Positions 51,662-62,027 are shown, numbered from the stretch's first letter. The stretch is 64,000 bases of DNA from Bacillota bacterium (GCA_023453795.1 JAEXSP010000016.1:41065-105064), one strand, 5' to 3'. Notes: generated from the letters alone by a model not told the origin. Made by a program: numbers and translations.

Positions 51662-52351
51662 ATGCAAAGAGGAAAAAAGTATAGCGATAGCGCAAAGCTT
51701 GTTGATAAACAAAAATTGTATGACCCTTCTGAAGCATTGGATTTAGTGCAGAAAACTGCAAAGGCTAAATTTGATGAAACTATCGAAGCTCATATTAAAC
51801 TTGGCGTTGACTCCAGACATGCTGACCAACAGGTTAGAGGCGCAGTTGTTCTTCCTCACGGAACAGGTAAAAAGGTCAGAGTCCTTGTTTTCGCAAAAGG
51901 AGACAAGGCAAAAGAGGCTGAACAGGCCGGTGCTGAATTTGTAGGCGCTGAGGATATGGTTACAAAGATTACTAATGAGAACTGGTTTGAATATGACGTA
52001 GTTGTTGCTACACCTGACATGATGGGTGTTGTCGGTAGATTAGGTAAGATTCTCGGACCTAAAGGCTTAATGCCTAACCCAAAAGCAGGAACAGTAACTA
52101 TGGATGTAACAAAAGCAATAGCTGACATCAAAGCAGGTAAAATTGAGTACAGGCTCGATAAGACAAACATAATTCACTGCCCGATAGGAAAGGCTTCATT
52201 CGGAAACGAAAAACTAGGCGACAACTTCCGTACATTGATGGATGCTATTGTCAAGGCTAAGCCTGCAGCTGCAAAGGGCCAGTACTTAAAGAGCGTTGTT
52301 GTTTCATCAACAATGGGACCTGGCATAAAGGTCAGCCCTAATGCGTTCTAA
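51662..52351 (+). CDS. rplA: 50S ribosomal protein L1
   Basis: A 229-aa ribosomal protein of the L1 stalk. Seen: MQRGKKYSDSAKLVDKQKLY start, VRGAVVLPHGTGKKVRVLVF, the family signature LGKILGPKGLMPNPKAGTV and TMGPGIKVSPNAF end. AAGGAGAGG lies 7 bases before the ATG at 51662; the frame is open further upstream to 51608 without a ribosome binding site. In other bacteria L1 represses its own operon. Confidence 0.97.
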   Translation: MQRGKKYSDSAKLVDKQKLYDPSEALDLVQKTAKAKFDETIEAHIKLGVDSRHADQQVRGAVVLPHGTGKKVRVLVFAKGDKAKEAEQAGAEFVGAEDMVTKITNENWFEYDVVVATPDMMGVVGRLGKILGPKGLMPNPKAGTVTMDVTKAIADIKAGKIEYRLDKTNIIHCPIGKASFGNEKLGDNFRTLMDAIVKAKPAAAKGQYLKSVVVSSTMGPGIKVSPNAF

Positions 52352-52414
52352 TAAATTTAAACATATCCCTTTACAAAACGGGGCATGTGTAGTAAACTTC
52401 AATAAGTGAACTGA

Positions 52415-52545
52415 ATAAGAAGTTGCCATAGACAGTAGGTGCTAAATGCGTAAATGATAACATCAGCCTACCGAGGTGAGAGTAAAACGGATAATTAATA
52501 CTCCTCGTATGTCTATGTGCATATGAGGAGTTTTTGTTTGTATTA
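52415..52545 (+). promoter_or_regulatory. L10 ribosomal protein leader and attenuator
   Basis: The segment AGACAGTAGGTGCTAAATG ... CAGCCTACCGAGGTGAG (about 52432-52480) matches the L10-leader kink-turn structure bound by the L10-L12 complex. It is followed by a hairpin ACTCCTC..ATATGAGGAGT with TTTTTG (52499-52536) that can terminate transcription. Located between rplA and rplJ, as in other Firmicutes. Confidence 0.9.
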
Positions 52546-52606
52546 TAAACACAGCTCACCAATTATTACCCGATATTATTAATGTAGGACGGAGGTGGAA
52601 TATAAA

Positions 52607-53134
52607 TTGCCAAGTGAAAAAACACTTCAGGAAAAAAAGCAAGTTGTACAGGAGCTTTCTGATAAGGTTAAGGCTGCAAAAGGTATAGTTTTAACTGACT
52701 ACAGAGGACTTACTGTTGAACAGGACACAGAACTTAGAAGTGCTCTGAGAAAAGCCGGAATCGATTACAAGGTTGTAAAGAATACACTTACAAGATTTGC
52801 CATGAATGAAAACGGATTAGAGGAAATCGATACTTTCCTTAACGGACCTACTGCAATGGCTGTAAGCGATACAGACCCTGTTGCTCCTGCAAAAGTCCTT
52901 TCCGAATTTGCTAAAAAGTTTGACAAGTTGGAACTTAAGGTAGGTGTTGTTGAAGGCAAGGTAATTGATGTTAATGGCATTAAAGCTTTGGCTGATCTTC
53001 CTTCCAAAGAAGTTCTTATTGCAAAGGTACTCGGAGGTTTCAATGCTCCTATATCAGGCTTCGTAAATGTTTTGAACGGAAACATAAGAGGTTTGGTTGT
53101 AGCATTAAATGCTATAGCAGAACAGAAAGCTTAG
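52607..53134 (+). CDS. rplJ: 50S ribosomal protein L10
   Basis: A 175-aa stalk protein that carries the L7/L12 dimers. Seen: KAAKGIVLTDYRGLTVEQDT, AGIDYKVVKNTLTRFAMNE, FNAPISGFVNVLNGNIRGLV and a helical C-terminus for L12 binding. I start at TTG 52607, with GGAGGTGG 8 bases upstream; an earlier in-frame GTG at 52595 lies within that Shine-Dalgarno. Expression is controlled by the L10 leader just upstream. Confidence 0.95.
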   Translation: MPSEKTLQEKKQVVQELSDKVKAAKGIVLTDYRGLTVEQDTELRSALRKAGIDYKVVKNTLTRFAMNENGLEEIDTFLNGPTAMAVSDTDPVAPAKVLSEFAKKFDKLELKVGVVEGKVIDVNGIKALADLPSKEVLIAKVLGGFNAPISGFVNVLNGNIRGLVVALNAIAEQKA

Positions 53135-53249
53135 TTGCATAGCAATGGACAATTGAGAATTGACATTAAATCAAAGTTAAGTTAGACGGTTTATGTAAAA
53201 CATGAACTTAAATTAAAAATTATAATTAAAATTATGGAGGTATATTAAA

Positions 53250-53633
53250 ATGGCTAGTGATAAAGTTGTAAAAATGATTGAAGACGTTAAGGCGTTAACT
53301 GTATTGGAATTATCAGAATTGGTAAAGGCTCTTGAAGAAGAATTCGGAGTATCAGCAGCAGCTCCTGTTGCTGTAGCAGCAGCTCCTGCAGCTGGAGCAG
53401 CAGCTCCTGCAGCTGAAGAAAAGACAGAATTCAATGTTGTATTGAAGGAAGTTGGAGCAGACAAGATCAAAGTTATAAAGGTAGTTAGAGAAGTTACAGG
53501 CCTCGGCTTGAAAGAAGCTAAGGATATGGTTGACGGTGCACCAAGCACAGTTAAAGAAAACGTTTCTAAAGAAGACGCTGCTGCAATCGAAGCAAAATTC
53601 AAAGAAGTTGGCGCTACAATAGAAATCAAATAA
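53250..53633 (+). CDS. rplL: 50S ribosomal protein L7/L12
   Basis: A 127-aa stalk protein. Seen: N-terminal dimerisation helix VLELSELVKALEEEFGVSAA, an Ala-rich hinge with repeated AAPAAGAAAPA, and the C-terminal factor-binding domain TEFNVVLKEVGADKIKVIKV, VREVTGLGLKEAKDMVDGAP. GGAGG lies 11 bases before the ATG. A terminator follows, so the ribosomal cluster is partly separated from rpoBC. Confidence 0.97.
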   Translation: MASDKVVKMIEDVKALTVLELSELVKALEEEFGVSAAAPVAVAAAPAAGAAAPAAEEKTEFNVVLKEVGADKIKVIKVVREVTGLGLKEAKDMVDGAPSTVKENVSKEDAAAIEAKFKEVGATIEIK

Positions 53634-53650
53634 TTTTAAGTCTAGACAGC

Positions 53651-53686
53651 AAAAGAAGCTTCATAATAATGAGGCTTCTTTTTGTT
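53651..53686 (+). terminator. Terminator after rplL
   Basis: AAAAGAAGCTTCAT pairs with ATGAGGCTTCTTTTT (one mismatch, loop AATA) and ends in TTTTTG. It probably attenuates read-through from the ribosomal genes into rpoBC. Confidence 0.82.
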
Positions 53687-53743
53687 ATTTATATAGTAAT
53701 TAAGATTTTGAAATTAGTATTGCCCGTAGAACCTAAGAATTAT

Positions 53744-53772
53744 TTGACAAGTTGAAATAATTATGCTAGAAT
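53744..53772 (+). promoter_or_regulatory. Promoter of rpoBC
   Basis: TTGACA, 17 bases, TAGAAT with the extended TG (ATGCTAGAAT). This is a near-consensus sigma-A promoter in the gap between rplL and rpoB, giving an rpoB leader of about 380 bases. Confidence 0.75.
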
Positions 53773-54161
53773 TATAAACTGCGTTATAATTTGATGTGAG
53801 TTTACCATATATTTCTTCATAAATGTATTATTTAAATAGATTATAGCATAGGGGAATAAAGAAGACAAGAATTGTTAATAATATTTCAAGAGATACATGG
53901 TGTTATTATATGTAATTATTAAAAAAATATACGGTTGACTACATAACATTAGATTTCCAGACTTTTAATAATACTACTAAAAGTCTTAGACATAAATTCA
54001 ATATGCATGGCTTGCATCATGATTACATAGCTCAGATGATTCTTGGTTTAGCTGAAATTCATCCAGGATATGGCATTGTGAGACGGTTAGCATATCAACC
54101 AGTCAATTCCATATACGGCTTAATGCCTTAGAAAAAGTCATAACTTATGAGGTGATATTTA
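53773..54161 (+). other. Long rpoB leader
   Basis: No gene was found in this 389-base stretch. It contains a 9-bp hairpin AGACTTTTA / TAAAAGTCT (53959-53986) without a T-run and several short open frames lacking ribosome binding sites. A regulatory leader is possible; no known leader family was recognised. Confidence 0.45.
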
Positions 54162-57100
54162 ATGGTACATCCCGTACGAATGGGTAAAAATATTAGGATG
54201 AGCTACTCAAAAATTGATGAAGTACTAGACATGCCTAATCTTATCGAGGTGCAAAAAAACTCTTATAAGTGGTTCCTTGAAGAAGGACTTAGAGAGGTGT
54301 TCAGGGATGTTTCTCCTATCGCAGACTACACGGGAAATCTTATTCTTGAGTTTGTAGACTATTCTCTTGATGATCAACCAAAGTACAGCGTAGAGGAATG
54401 CAAAGAGAGGGATGCGACTTTTTCCGCACCGTTGAAGGTTAAAGTACGCCTGATTAACAAGGAAACCGGAGAAGTGAAGGAACAGGAAATCTTCATGGGC
54501 GATTTCCCGCTTATGACAGACAATGGAACTTTTATAATCAATGGGGCAGAAAGGGTTATTGTCAGCCAGTTGGTTAGGTCTCCAGGAATTTATTATGCAA
54601 TGAAATTCGATAAAACAGGTGAGAAACTTTTTTCGAACACAGTCATTCCTAATAGGGGTGCATGGCTGGAATATGAGACTGATTCAAACGACGTCATGTC
54701 GGTAAGAATCGATAGAACCAGAAAGCTGCCTTTGACTGTTTTGCTTAGAGCTCTGGGATTTGGAACAGATATCGAAATTACTCAGCTTCTTGGTGAAGAT
54801 GAGAGAATATTGGCAACCATTCAAAAGGATAATGCAAAGACTGTAGATGAAGGCCTTCTCGAGGTATATAAGAGACTGAGGCCGGGTGAACCTCCTACGG
54901 TCGACAGTGCACGTTCTTTACTCAACAGCTTGTTTTTTGATCCGAAAAGATATGACCTTGCAAAGGTAGGAAGATTCAAATTTAATAAGAAGCTTTCTTT
55001 AGCTACAAGGATAAGCGGACATAGAGTAGCTGAAAATGTTGTTAATCCCGAAACAGGTGAGATTATTGCGGCTGAAGGGGAACTTATAGATAAGCAGAAG
55101 GCTGAAACAATCCAGAACTTGGGAATTAACCAGATCAACCTTAATATCGAAGGAAAGCCTGTTAAGGTAATAGGCAATAATACTGTCGATATTAAAGCTT
55201 TCATAGATTTTGACATAACCGACATAGGAATAACCGAAAAAGTAAGGTATGATGTTCTTTCTAATTTATTAAAGGAACATAACGGCAAGGAAGAAATTAA
55301 AAAGGCTCTTAAAGAAAATATCGATGAGCTGATTCCGAAATACATTACAATAGATGACATCATAAGTTCCATAAGCTATATAATTGGCTTGAGCTACAAT
55401 ATTGGAACCGTAGATGATATCGACCACTTGGGAAACAGAAGGCTCCGTTCCGTTGGCGAATTGCTTCAAAACCAGTTCAGAATCGGATTGGCCAGAATGG
55501 AGAGAGTTGTCAGAGAGAGGATGACAATACAGGACATTGATATTGTTACGCCTCAAGCCTTGATAAACATAAGACCTGTAGCTGCCGCTATCAAAGAGTT
55601 CTTCGGAAGCAGCCAGTTGTCACAGTTTATGGATCAGACCAATCCGCTTGCCGAGCTGACTCATAAGAGAAGGCTGAGTGCATTGGGACCAGGTGGTTTG
55701 AGCAGAGAAAGGGCAGGATTCGAGGTTCGTGACGTTCACCACTCTCACTATGGACGTATGTGCCCGATAGAAACACCTGAAGGACCGAACATAGGACTTA
55801 TCGGATCTCTGAGTACTTACGCAAGAATTAACGAATATGGTTTTATAGAAGCTCCTTATAGAAGAGTTAACAAGGAAACAGGCACTGTTTCCGAAGAAAT
55901 TGTATATTTGACTGCTGATGAGGAAGATCAGTACATTGTTGCACAGGCTAACGAGCCGCTCGATGAAAACGGGAAGTTCACAGCTAAGAAAGTTGCGGCA
56001 AGGTATAAGGAAGATATACTTGAATATGAAAGCCATAGGATCGACCTAATGGATGTTTCTCCGAAACAATTGGTTTCCGTTGCGACAGCAATGATTCCAT
56101 TCCTTGAGAATGACGATGCCAACCGTGCACTGATGGGTTCAAACATGCAGCGTCAGGCCGTTCCGCTTATAAAGGCACAGGCTCCTATCGTTGGAACCGG
56201 TATCGAATACAAGGCTTCGAGAGATTCCGGAGTTGTTGTACTTGCAAAACATGCGGGTGTTGTAGAAAAGGTTTCTGCAAATGAAGTTGTTATTCGAACC
56301 AATGAGGGCAAGAAAGACGTATATAAGTTGCTTAAATATAAAAGGTCAAATCAGGGCACATGCATCAACCAGAGGCCGATTGTAAGCAAAGGCGAGGTAT
56401 TGGAAAAGGGTGATGTAATTGCTGACGGGCCTTCAACCGACCAGGGTGAAATAGCATTAGGAAAGAACATCCTGATAGGTTTCATGACTTGGGAAGGTTA
56501 CAATTACGAGGATGCTATCCTGATAAGCGAAAAGCTCGTAAAAGATGATGTATTTACTTCAATTCACATTGAGGAATATGAATCAGAGGCAAGAGATACA
56601 AAACTCGGACCCGAAGAAATAACAAGAGATATACCAAATGTCAGCGAAGAAGCGTTAAAAGATCTTGATGACAGAGGTATTATAAGAATCGGAGCAGAAG
56701 TAAGATCCGGCGACATTCTTGTAGGAAAGGTTACACCAAAGGGTGAAACTGAGCTTACTGCAGAAGAAAGGCTTTTAAGAGCAATATTCGGGGAGAAGGC
56801 AAGGGAAGTAAGGGATACATCCCTTAGAGTACCTCATGGTGAATCCGGTATTATTGTTGATGTCAAGGTCTTCACAAGAGAAAACGGAGACGAGCTGCCA
56901 CCGGGAGTTAACCAATTGGTAAGAGCATATATCGCTCAGAAGAGAAAAATATCCGTCGGAGACAAGATGGCCGGCAGACATGGTAATAAGGGTGTTATTT
57001 CAAGAATAATGCCGGAAGAGGATATGCCTTTCCTGCCGGATGGTACACCGCTTGAAATAGTGTTAAATCCTCTCGGCGTTCCTTCTCGTATGAATATCGG

Positions 57101-57896
57101 GCAGGTACTTGAGGTTCACCTTGGATATGCTGCAAAAGCGCTTGGATGGGAGATTGCGACTCCTGTATTTGATGGAGCTACAGAAGATGACATTATTGAA
57201 ACCTTAAAGAAAGCAGGCCTTGATCCTGACGGCAAGACTGTCCTATATGACGGCAGAACCGGAGATCCTTTTGATAACAGGGTAACGGTCGGCTACATGT
57301 ATATACTGAAGCTCGCTCACCTTGTTGACGACAAGATTCATGCCCGTTCAACAGGCCCGTACTCACTTGTAACTCAGCAGCCTCTTGGAGGTAAAGCCCA
57401 GTTTGGAGGACAGAGATTCGGTGAAATGGAAGTTTGGGCACTTGAAGCATATGGCGCTGCATATACTTTGCAGGAAATCCTTACTGTCAAGTCTGATGAC
57501 GTTGTAGGTAGGGTAAAGACTTATGAAGCCATAGTGAAGGGTGAGAATGTACCGGAGCCTGGAATACCGGAATCCTTCAAGGTTCTTATCAAAGAACTTC
57601 AGAGTCTTGCTCTTGATGTAAAGGTATATTCGGAGGAGCAGGAAGAGATTGCCATCAAGGAATCTACAGAAGATGAACTTGAAGAATTGAACGTCAATAT
57701 CGAGGGCAGGGAAGACGAGACTGCATTGGCTGATTATGATGAGATTGGCGAAGATCTTATTGAAGAAGAAATTGATATAAATGACTTTGATCTTGGCGAC
57801 CTGAGCACAGCAGAGAATCTTAACGAAGGACTTGATGATGATCTGTTTGCTGACGACGAAGAATTTGACGACAATCTTGAAGATGAAGATTTTTAA
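54162..57896 (+). CDS. rpoB: DNA-directed RNA polymerase beta subunit
   Basis: A 1244-aa subunit forming one half of the polymerase active-site cleft. Seen: beta lobe start, the rifampicin-pocket region FFGSSQLSQFMDQTNPLAEL-THKRRLSALGPGGLSRERAG (wild-type-like at the Asp, His and Ser positions linked to resistance), KRNYEDAIL-like YNYEDAILISE, MAGRHGNKGVISRI, and GGKAQFGGQRFGEMEVWALE. The last ~80 residues form an unusually acidic tail rich in Asp/Glu. TGAGGTGA lies 6 bases before the ATG. rpoC follows 18 bases later. Confidence 0.98.
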   Translation: MVHPVRMGKNIRMSYSKIDEVLDMPNLIEVQKNSYKWFLEEGLREVFRDVSPIADYTGNLILEFVDYSLDDQPKYSVEECKERDATFSAPLKVKVRLINKETGEVKEQEIFMGDFPLMTDNGTFIINGAERVIVSQLVRSPGIYYAMKFDKTGEKLFSNTVIPNRGAWLEYETDSNDVMSVRIDRTRKLPLTVLLRALGFGTDIEITQLLGEDERILATIQKDNAKTVDEGLLEVYKRLRPGEPPTVDSARSLLNSLFFDPKRYDLAKVGRFKFNKKLSLATRISGHRVAENVVNPETGEIIAAEGELIDKQKAETIQNLGINQINLNIEGKPVKVIGNNTVDIKAFIDFDITDIGITEKVRYDVLSNLLKEHNGKEEIKKALKENIDELIPKYITIDDIISSISYIIGLSYNIGTVDDIDHLGNRRLRSVGELLQNQFRIGLARMERVVRERMTIQDIDIVTPQALINIRPVAAAIKEFFGSSQLSQFMDQTNPLAELTHKRRLSALGPGGLSRERAGFEVRDVHHSHYGRMCPIETPEGPNIGLIGSLSTYARINEYGFIEAPYRRVNKETGTVSEEIVYLTADEEDQYIVAQANEPLDENGKFTAKKVAARYKEDILEYESHRIDLMDVSPKQLVSVATAMIPFLENDDANRALMGSNMQRQAVPLIKAQAPIVGTGIEYKASRDSGVVVLAKHAGVVEKVSANEVVIRTNEGKKDVYKLLKYKRSNQGTCINQRPIVSKGEVLEKGDVIADGPSTDQGEIALGKNILIGFMTWEGYNYEDAILISEKLVKDDVFTSIHIEEYESEARDTKLGPEEITRDIPNVSEEALKDLDDRGIIRIGAEVRSGDILVGKVTPKGETELTAEERLLRAIFGEKAREVRDTSLRVPHGESGIIVDVKVFTRENGDELPPGVNQLVRAYIAQKRKISVGDKMAGRHGNKGVISRIMPEEDMPFLPDGTPLEIVLNPLGVPSRMNIGQVLEVHLGYAAKALGWEIATPVFDGATEDDIIETLKKAGLDPDGKTVLYDGRTGDPFDNRVTVGYMYILKLAHLVDDKIHARSTGPYSLVTQQPLGGKAQFGGQRFGEMEVWALEAYGAAYTLQEILTVKSDDVVGRVKTYEAIVKGENVPEPGIPESFKVLIKELQSLALDVKVYSEEQEEIAIKESTEDELEELNVNIEGREDETALADYDEIGEDLIEEEIDINDFDLGDLSTAENLNEGLDDDLFADDEEFDDNLEDEDF

Positions 57897-57914
57897 TTGA
57901 AGGGAGATGAAGCT

Positions 57915-60900
57915 GTGTTTGAACTTAACAATTTTGATTCAATAAAAATTGGTTTAGCTTCTCCGGAAAAAATAAGAGAATGGTCAAGAGGCGAGGTAAA
58001 GAAGCCTGAGACTATTAACTATAGAACTTTGAAGCCTGAAAGGGACGGTCTTTTCTGCGAAAGGATATTCGGGCCTCAAAAAGACTGGGAATGCCACTGC
58101 GGAAAATACAAGAGGATCAGGTACAAGGGAATTGTCTGTGACAGATGCGGAGTTGAAGTTACGCGTTCTAAAGTGAGAAGGGAAAGAATGGGTCATATTG
58201 AATTGGCTGCTCCCGTATCGCACATTTGGTATTTTAAGGGTATTCCAAGCAGGATGGGACTTATTCTGGATATGTCTCCAAGGGCTTTGGAAAAGATTCT
58301 TTACTTTGCATCCTACGTGGTTATTGATCCCGGACAGACACCCCTGTCCAAGAAGCAAATACTCACTGAAAAGGAGTATAGGGACAGTGTTGAAAAGTTC
58401 GGACATAAATTTGTTGCAGCAATGGGTGCCGAAGCAATAAAAGAGCTTTTAAATGAGATTGACCTTGAAAAGCTTTCTAAGGAATTGAGAACCGAACTTG
58501 TTGATACTTCAGGACAAAAACGTATAAGAACAATAAAGAGGCTTGAGGTTGTAGAAGCATTCAGGCTATCTGGCAACAGGCCTGAATGGATGATTCTTGA
58601 CGTAATACCTGTAATTCCTCCTGAACTGCGTCCTATGGTTCAATTGGACGGTGGAAGATTTGCAACTTCTGACCTTAATGACTTATATAGAAGAGTTATA
58701 AACAGAAACAACCGTTTGAAGAGGCTTTTAGATCTCGGAGCTCCTGACATTATTGTAAGAAATGAAAAGAGAATGCTTCAGGAAGCTGTTGATGCTCTTA
58801 TAGATAACGGCAGACGCGGCAGACCTGTTACAGGACCTGGAAACAGGCCTCTCAAATCCCTTTCGGATATGCTGAAGGGTAAACAGGGACGTTTCCGTCA
58901 GAACCTCTTGGGTAAACGTGTTGACTACTCAGGCCGTTCAGTTATCGTTGTCGGCCCGAACTTGAAATTATTCCAGTGCGGTCTGCCTAAAGAAATGGCG
59001 TTGGAACTGTTTAAGCCGTTTGTAATGAAGAAGCTTGTAAATGACGGCTTGGCTCACAACATAAAGAGCGCCAAGAGAATGGTTGAAAGAGTCAGAAATG
59101 AAGTCTGGGACGTTCTCGAAGAAGTTATCAAGGAACATCCTGTTCTTCTGAACCGTGCTCCTACGCTTCACAGATTGGGTATACAGGCATTTGAACCTGT
59201 TCTTGTAGAAGGAAGGGCTCTGAAGCTGCATCCTCTGGTTTGTACGGCTTATAACGCTGACTTCGACGGTGACCAGATGGCTGTTCACGTTCCTTTGTCA
59301 GCAGAAGCTCAGGCAGAAGCAAGATTCCTGATGCTTTCAGCGAACAACCTTTTAAAGCCGCAGGATGGCAAGCCTGTAACTGTTCCTACACAGGACATGG
59401 TTCTCGGAAGCTATTACCTTACAATCGAGCGCCCGGGCCAAAAAGGGGAAGGCACAGTTTTCTCATCACCTGATGAAGTACTGTTGGCGTATAATGAAGG
59501 ACTTGTCGGACTTCATTCCATAATTAAGGTCAGGACGAAAAAGATTATTGACGGAAAACCTGTGTTTAAGATAATTGATGCAACTCCGGGAAGACTGATT
59601 TTCAATGAGGCTATACCTCAAAACTTGGGCTTCGTTGACAGATCAAATCCGGATAATTCTCATGCTTTGGAAATAACTTTCCTTGTAGATAAAAAGGGCC
59701 TCGGAAAAATAATTGATAAATGCATAAAAGTGCAAGGAACGACAGAAACTGCTATTACGCTTGACAGAATAAAGGCATTGGGCTTTAAGTTCTCGACAAG
59801 GGGAGCTATCACAATAAGCGTATCCGATATGGTTATTCCGGAAGTAAAACAGAGGTATATAAGGGAAACCGAGGATAAGATTGATAATATTATCAGACAG
59901 TATAAGAGAGGCCTTATCTCTGATGAAGAGCGTTACAATTCAGTAATAAATGCATGGACTGAAGCCGGAGAAAACATTACGGTAGCTCTTATAGATAACC
60001 TTGATAAATTCAATCCCCTTTACATGATGTCCAACTCAGGTGCTAGAGGTAATATCAATCAAATTAAACAGCTGGCCGGTATGAGAGGACTTATGGCTGA
60101 TACATCCGGTAAAACACTTGAAATACCGATTAGGGCTAATTTCCGTGAAGGCTTGAACGTACTTGAGTATTTCATATCCACTCACGGTGCAAGAAAAGGT
60201 CTTGCAGATACCGCTCTTAGAACTGCCGACTCAGGATATCTTACAAGACGTCTTGTTGATGTAAGCCAAGATGTTATAGTAAGAGAAATAGACTGTGGCA
60301 CAAGAAAGGGCATTGAGGTCTCTGACGTAAAAGATGGAAGTGAAGTAATCGAAGGCCTTGCAGAAAGAATCGTCGGAAGATTCACAACAGAAGCTATCCT
60401 GCACCCGCAGACAGGCGAAGTTATAGTTGAAGCAGATACTATCATCAGGGACAATATGGCCGATAAGGTTGCAAAAGCAGGTGTAAAGAAGGTTAAGATA
60501 AGGTCGGTGCTGACTTGTCATTCTGAATTCGGAGTCTGCTCAAAGTGCTACGGAGTCAACCTGGCAACCGGTGAAGAATGTAATGTCGGTGAAGCGGTCG
60601 GTATTATAGCAGCCCAGTCAATAGGTGAGCCGGGTACCCAGCTTACAATGAGAACCTTCCATACAGGTGGTGTTGCCGGTGATGACATCACGCAGGGTCT
60701 CCCTCGTGTTGAGGAATTGTTTGAAGCCAGAAAGCCGAAAGGACTTGCAATCATCTCGGAAATTAACGGTACAGTGAAGATAAACGATTCCAAGAAAAAG
60801 AGGGAAATCGTTGTTACATCAAATGACGGCGATGCTAGGAATTACTTGATTCCATACGGCTCTCGAATTAAGGTAACTGACGAAGAGGTAGTTGAAGCAG

Positions 60901-61412
60901 GTGATGAACTTACAGAAGGTTCCGTTAACCCGCATGACATACTTAAGATAAAGGGCATCAAAGGGGTTCAAGGCTATCTGCTTCAGGAAGTTCAAAGGGT
61001 TTACAGGCTCCAGGGTGTTGACATCAACGACAAGCATATTGAGGTTATTGTCAGACAAATGATGAGGAAAGTTAAGATAGATGACGCGGGCGATACAAAT
61101 CTCCTTCCGGGCGGACTGGTAGACCTGTTCGACTTCGAAGAAGAGAATGCAAGAGTTACTGCTGAAGGACTGAGACCTGCGACAGGCAAGAGGACATTAC
61201 TTGGAATAACCAAGGCGTCGCTTGCAACCGAATCCTTCTTATCAGCGGCATCATTCCAGGAAACAACAAGGGTGCTCACAGAGGCAGCGATAAAAGGAAA
61301 GGTTGATCCGCTTGTTGGTCTTAAGGAAAACGTAATCATCGGTAAACTGATTCCGGCGGGTACGGGAATGAGCAGATACAAGGATATTAATATAAGTACG
61401 GTCATTGAATAA
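57915..61412 (+). CDS. rpoC: DNA-directed RNA polymerase beta' subunit
   Basis: An 1165-aa subunit with the catalytic centre. Seen: zinc-binding CHCGKYKRIRYKGIVCDRCG, the bridge to the rudder region, the Mg2+-chelating TAYNADFDGDQMAVHVPLS (NADFDGDQM), the trigger-loop and bridge-helix sequences (SGARGNINQIKQLAGMRG, MTMRTFHTGG-like LTMRTFHTGGVAGDDITQGL), and a second zinc site SVLTCHSEFGVCSKCYG. I start at GTG 57915 with GGGAG 8 bases upstream; the TTG at 57897 has no suitable ribosome binding site. A terminator-like hairpin follows. Confidence 0.98.
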   Translation: MFELNNFDSIKIGLASPEKIREWSRGEVKKPETINYRTLKPERDGLFCERIFGPQKDWECHCGKYKRIRYKGIVCDRCGVEVTRSKVRRERMGHIELAAPVSHIWYFKGIPSRMGLILDMSPRALEKILYFASYVVIDPGQTPLSKKQILTEKEYRDSVEKFGHKFVAAMGAEAIKELLNEIDLEKLSKELRTELVDTSGQKRIRTIKRLEVVEAFRLSGNRPEWMILDVIPVIPPELRPMVQLDGGRFATSDLNDLYRRVINRNNRLKRLLDLGAPDIIVRNEKRMLQEAVDALIDNGRRGRPVTGPGNRPLKSLSDMLKGKQGRFRQNLLGKRVDYSGRSVIVVGPNLKLFQCGLPKEMALELFKPFVMKKLVNDGLAHNIKSAKRMVERVRNEVWDVLEEVIKEHPVLLNRAPTLHRLGIQAFEPVLVEGRALKLHPLVCTAYNADFDGDQMAVHVPLSAEAQAEARFLMLSANNLLKPQDGKPVTVPTQDMVLGSYYLTIERPGQKGEGTVFSSPDEVLLAYNEGLVGLHSIIKVRTKKIIDGKPVFKIIDATPGRLIFNEAIPQNLGFVDRSNPDNSHALEITFLVDKKGLGKIIDKCIKVQGTTETAITLDRIKALGFKFSTRGAITISVSDMVIPEVKQRYIRETEDKIDNIIRQYKRGLISDEERYNSVINAWTEAGENITVALIDNLDKFNPLYMMSNSGARGNINQIKQLAGMRGLMADTSGKTLEIPIRANFREGLNVLEYFISTHGARKGLADTALRTADSGYLTRRLVDVSQDVIVREIDCGTRKGIEVSDVKDGSEVIEGLAERIVGRFTTEAILHPQTGEVIVEADTIIRDNMADKVAKAGVKKVKIRSVLTCHSEFGVCSKCYGVNLATGEECNVGEAVGIIAAQSIGEPGTQLTMRTFHTGGVAGDDITQGLPRVEELFEARKPKGLAIISEINGTVKINDSKKKREIVVTSNDGDARNYLIPYGSRIKVTDEEVVEAGDELTEGSVNPHDILKIKGIKGVQGYLLQEVQRVYRLQGVDINDKHIEVIVRQMMRKVKIDDAGDTNLLPGGLVDLFDFEEENARVTAEGLRPATGKRTLLGITKASLATESFLSAASFQETTRVLTEAAIKGKVDPLVGLKENVIIGKLIPAGTGMSRYKDINISTVIE

Positions 61413-61438
61413 AAAGTTTTTTAAAAATTAGATATAAG

Positions 61439-61472
61439 TTTGGGCGAACCAAAGTTGTTCGCCCAAATTTAT
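61439..61472 (+). terminator. Terminator after rpoC
   Basis: TTTGGGCGAAC pairs with GTTCGCCCAAA (loop CAAAGTT) and is followed by TTTATG, a moderate T-tract, 27 bases after the stop codon. Confidence 0.72.
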
Positions 61473-61672
61473 GTTAGGCTTGCAGGAGCATTTAAAAACA
61501 TTAAATCTGCGCCATTGACTGTAATATGTTGGCATAGTGATTACACGAGGGTTCAGCGTATCTTGACAAAGAATGATATACGGTGATAAAATAATCATTG
61601 CGCAAAAATAACGGATAACAGGCTTTATAAAATAATTTATTAATCTGTTCTCTGCTTTTTTGGGGGTATACA

Positions 61673-61915
61673 GTGTTAGAAGATTTGAAGACCAATAAGA
61701 AGGCCGTAGGGATAAAGCAAACCCTCAAAGCTGTTGAAAATGGTTTTGCTAAAGTCGTGTTTATAGCAAGGGATGCCGATGAAAAGATCATTGGCAGTAT
61801 TATGGAAGTATGCCAAAAGAACTCTATAGACATAGTTTATGCGGATAACATGAAACAGCTGGGTAAATCGTGCGGTATAGAGGTTGGAGCAGCAACAGCC
61901 TGCTTGCTTAAATAA
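61673..61915 (+). CDS. L7Ae/YbxF-like ribosomal protein
   Basis: An 80-aa L7Ae-family protein that binds kink-turn RNA. Seen: VGIKQTLKAVENGFAKVVFI, ARDADEKIIGSIMEVCQKNS, the conserved IDIVYADNMKQLGKSCGIEV and GAATACLLK end. It starts at a GTG with GGGGG 6 bases upstream. Its place between rpoC and rpsL is the same as in Bacillus (ybxF/rplGB). Confidence 0.92.
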   Translation: MLEDLKTNKKAVGIKQTLKAVENGFAKVVFIARDADEKIIGSIMEVCQKNSIDIVYADNMKQLGKSCGIEVGAATACLLK

Positions 61916-62027
61916 GTTAGCAGTGGCCGGTTACGGTTTGGAAATTATAATTAATTTTGATTATTGATTATAAAATTATGTTGGCTGTTTATATTTGAAG
62001 TTGGTTCAGTTTAGTTAACTGTCCATC

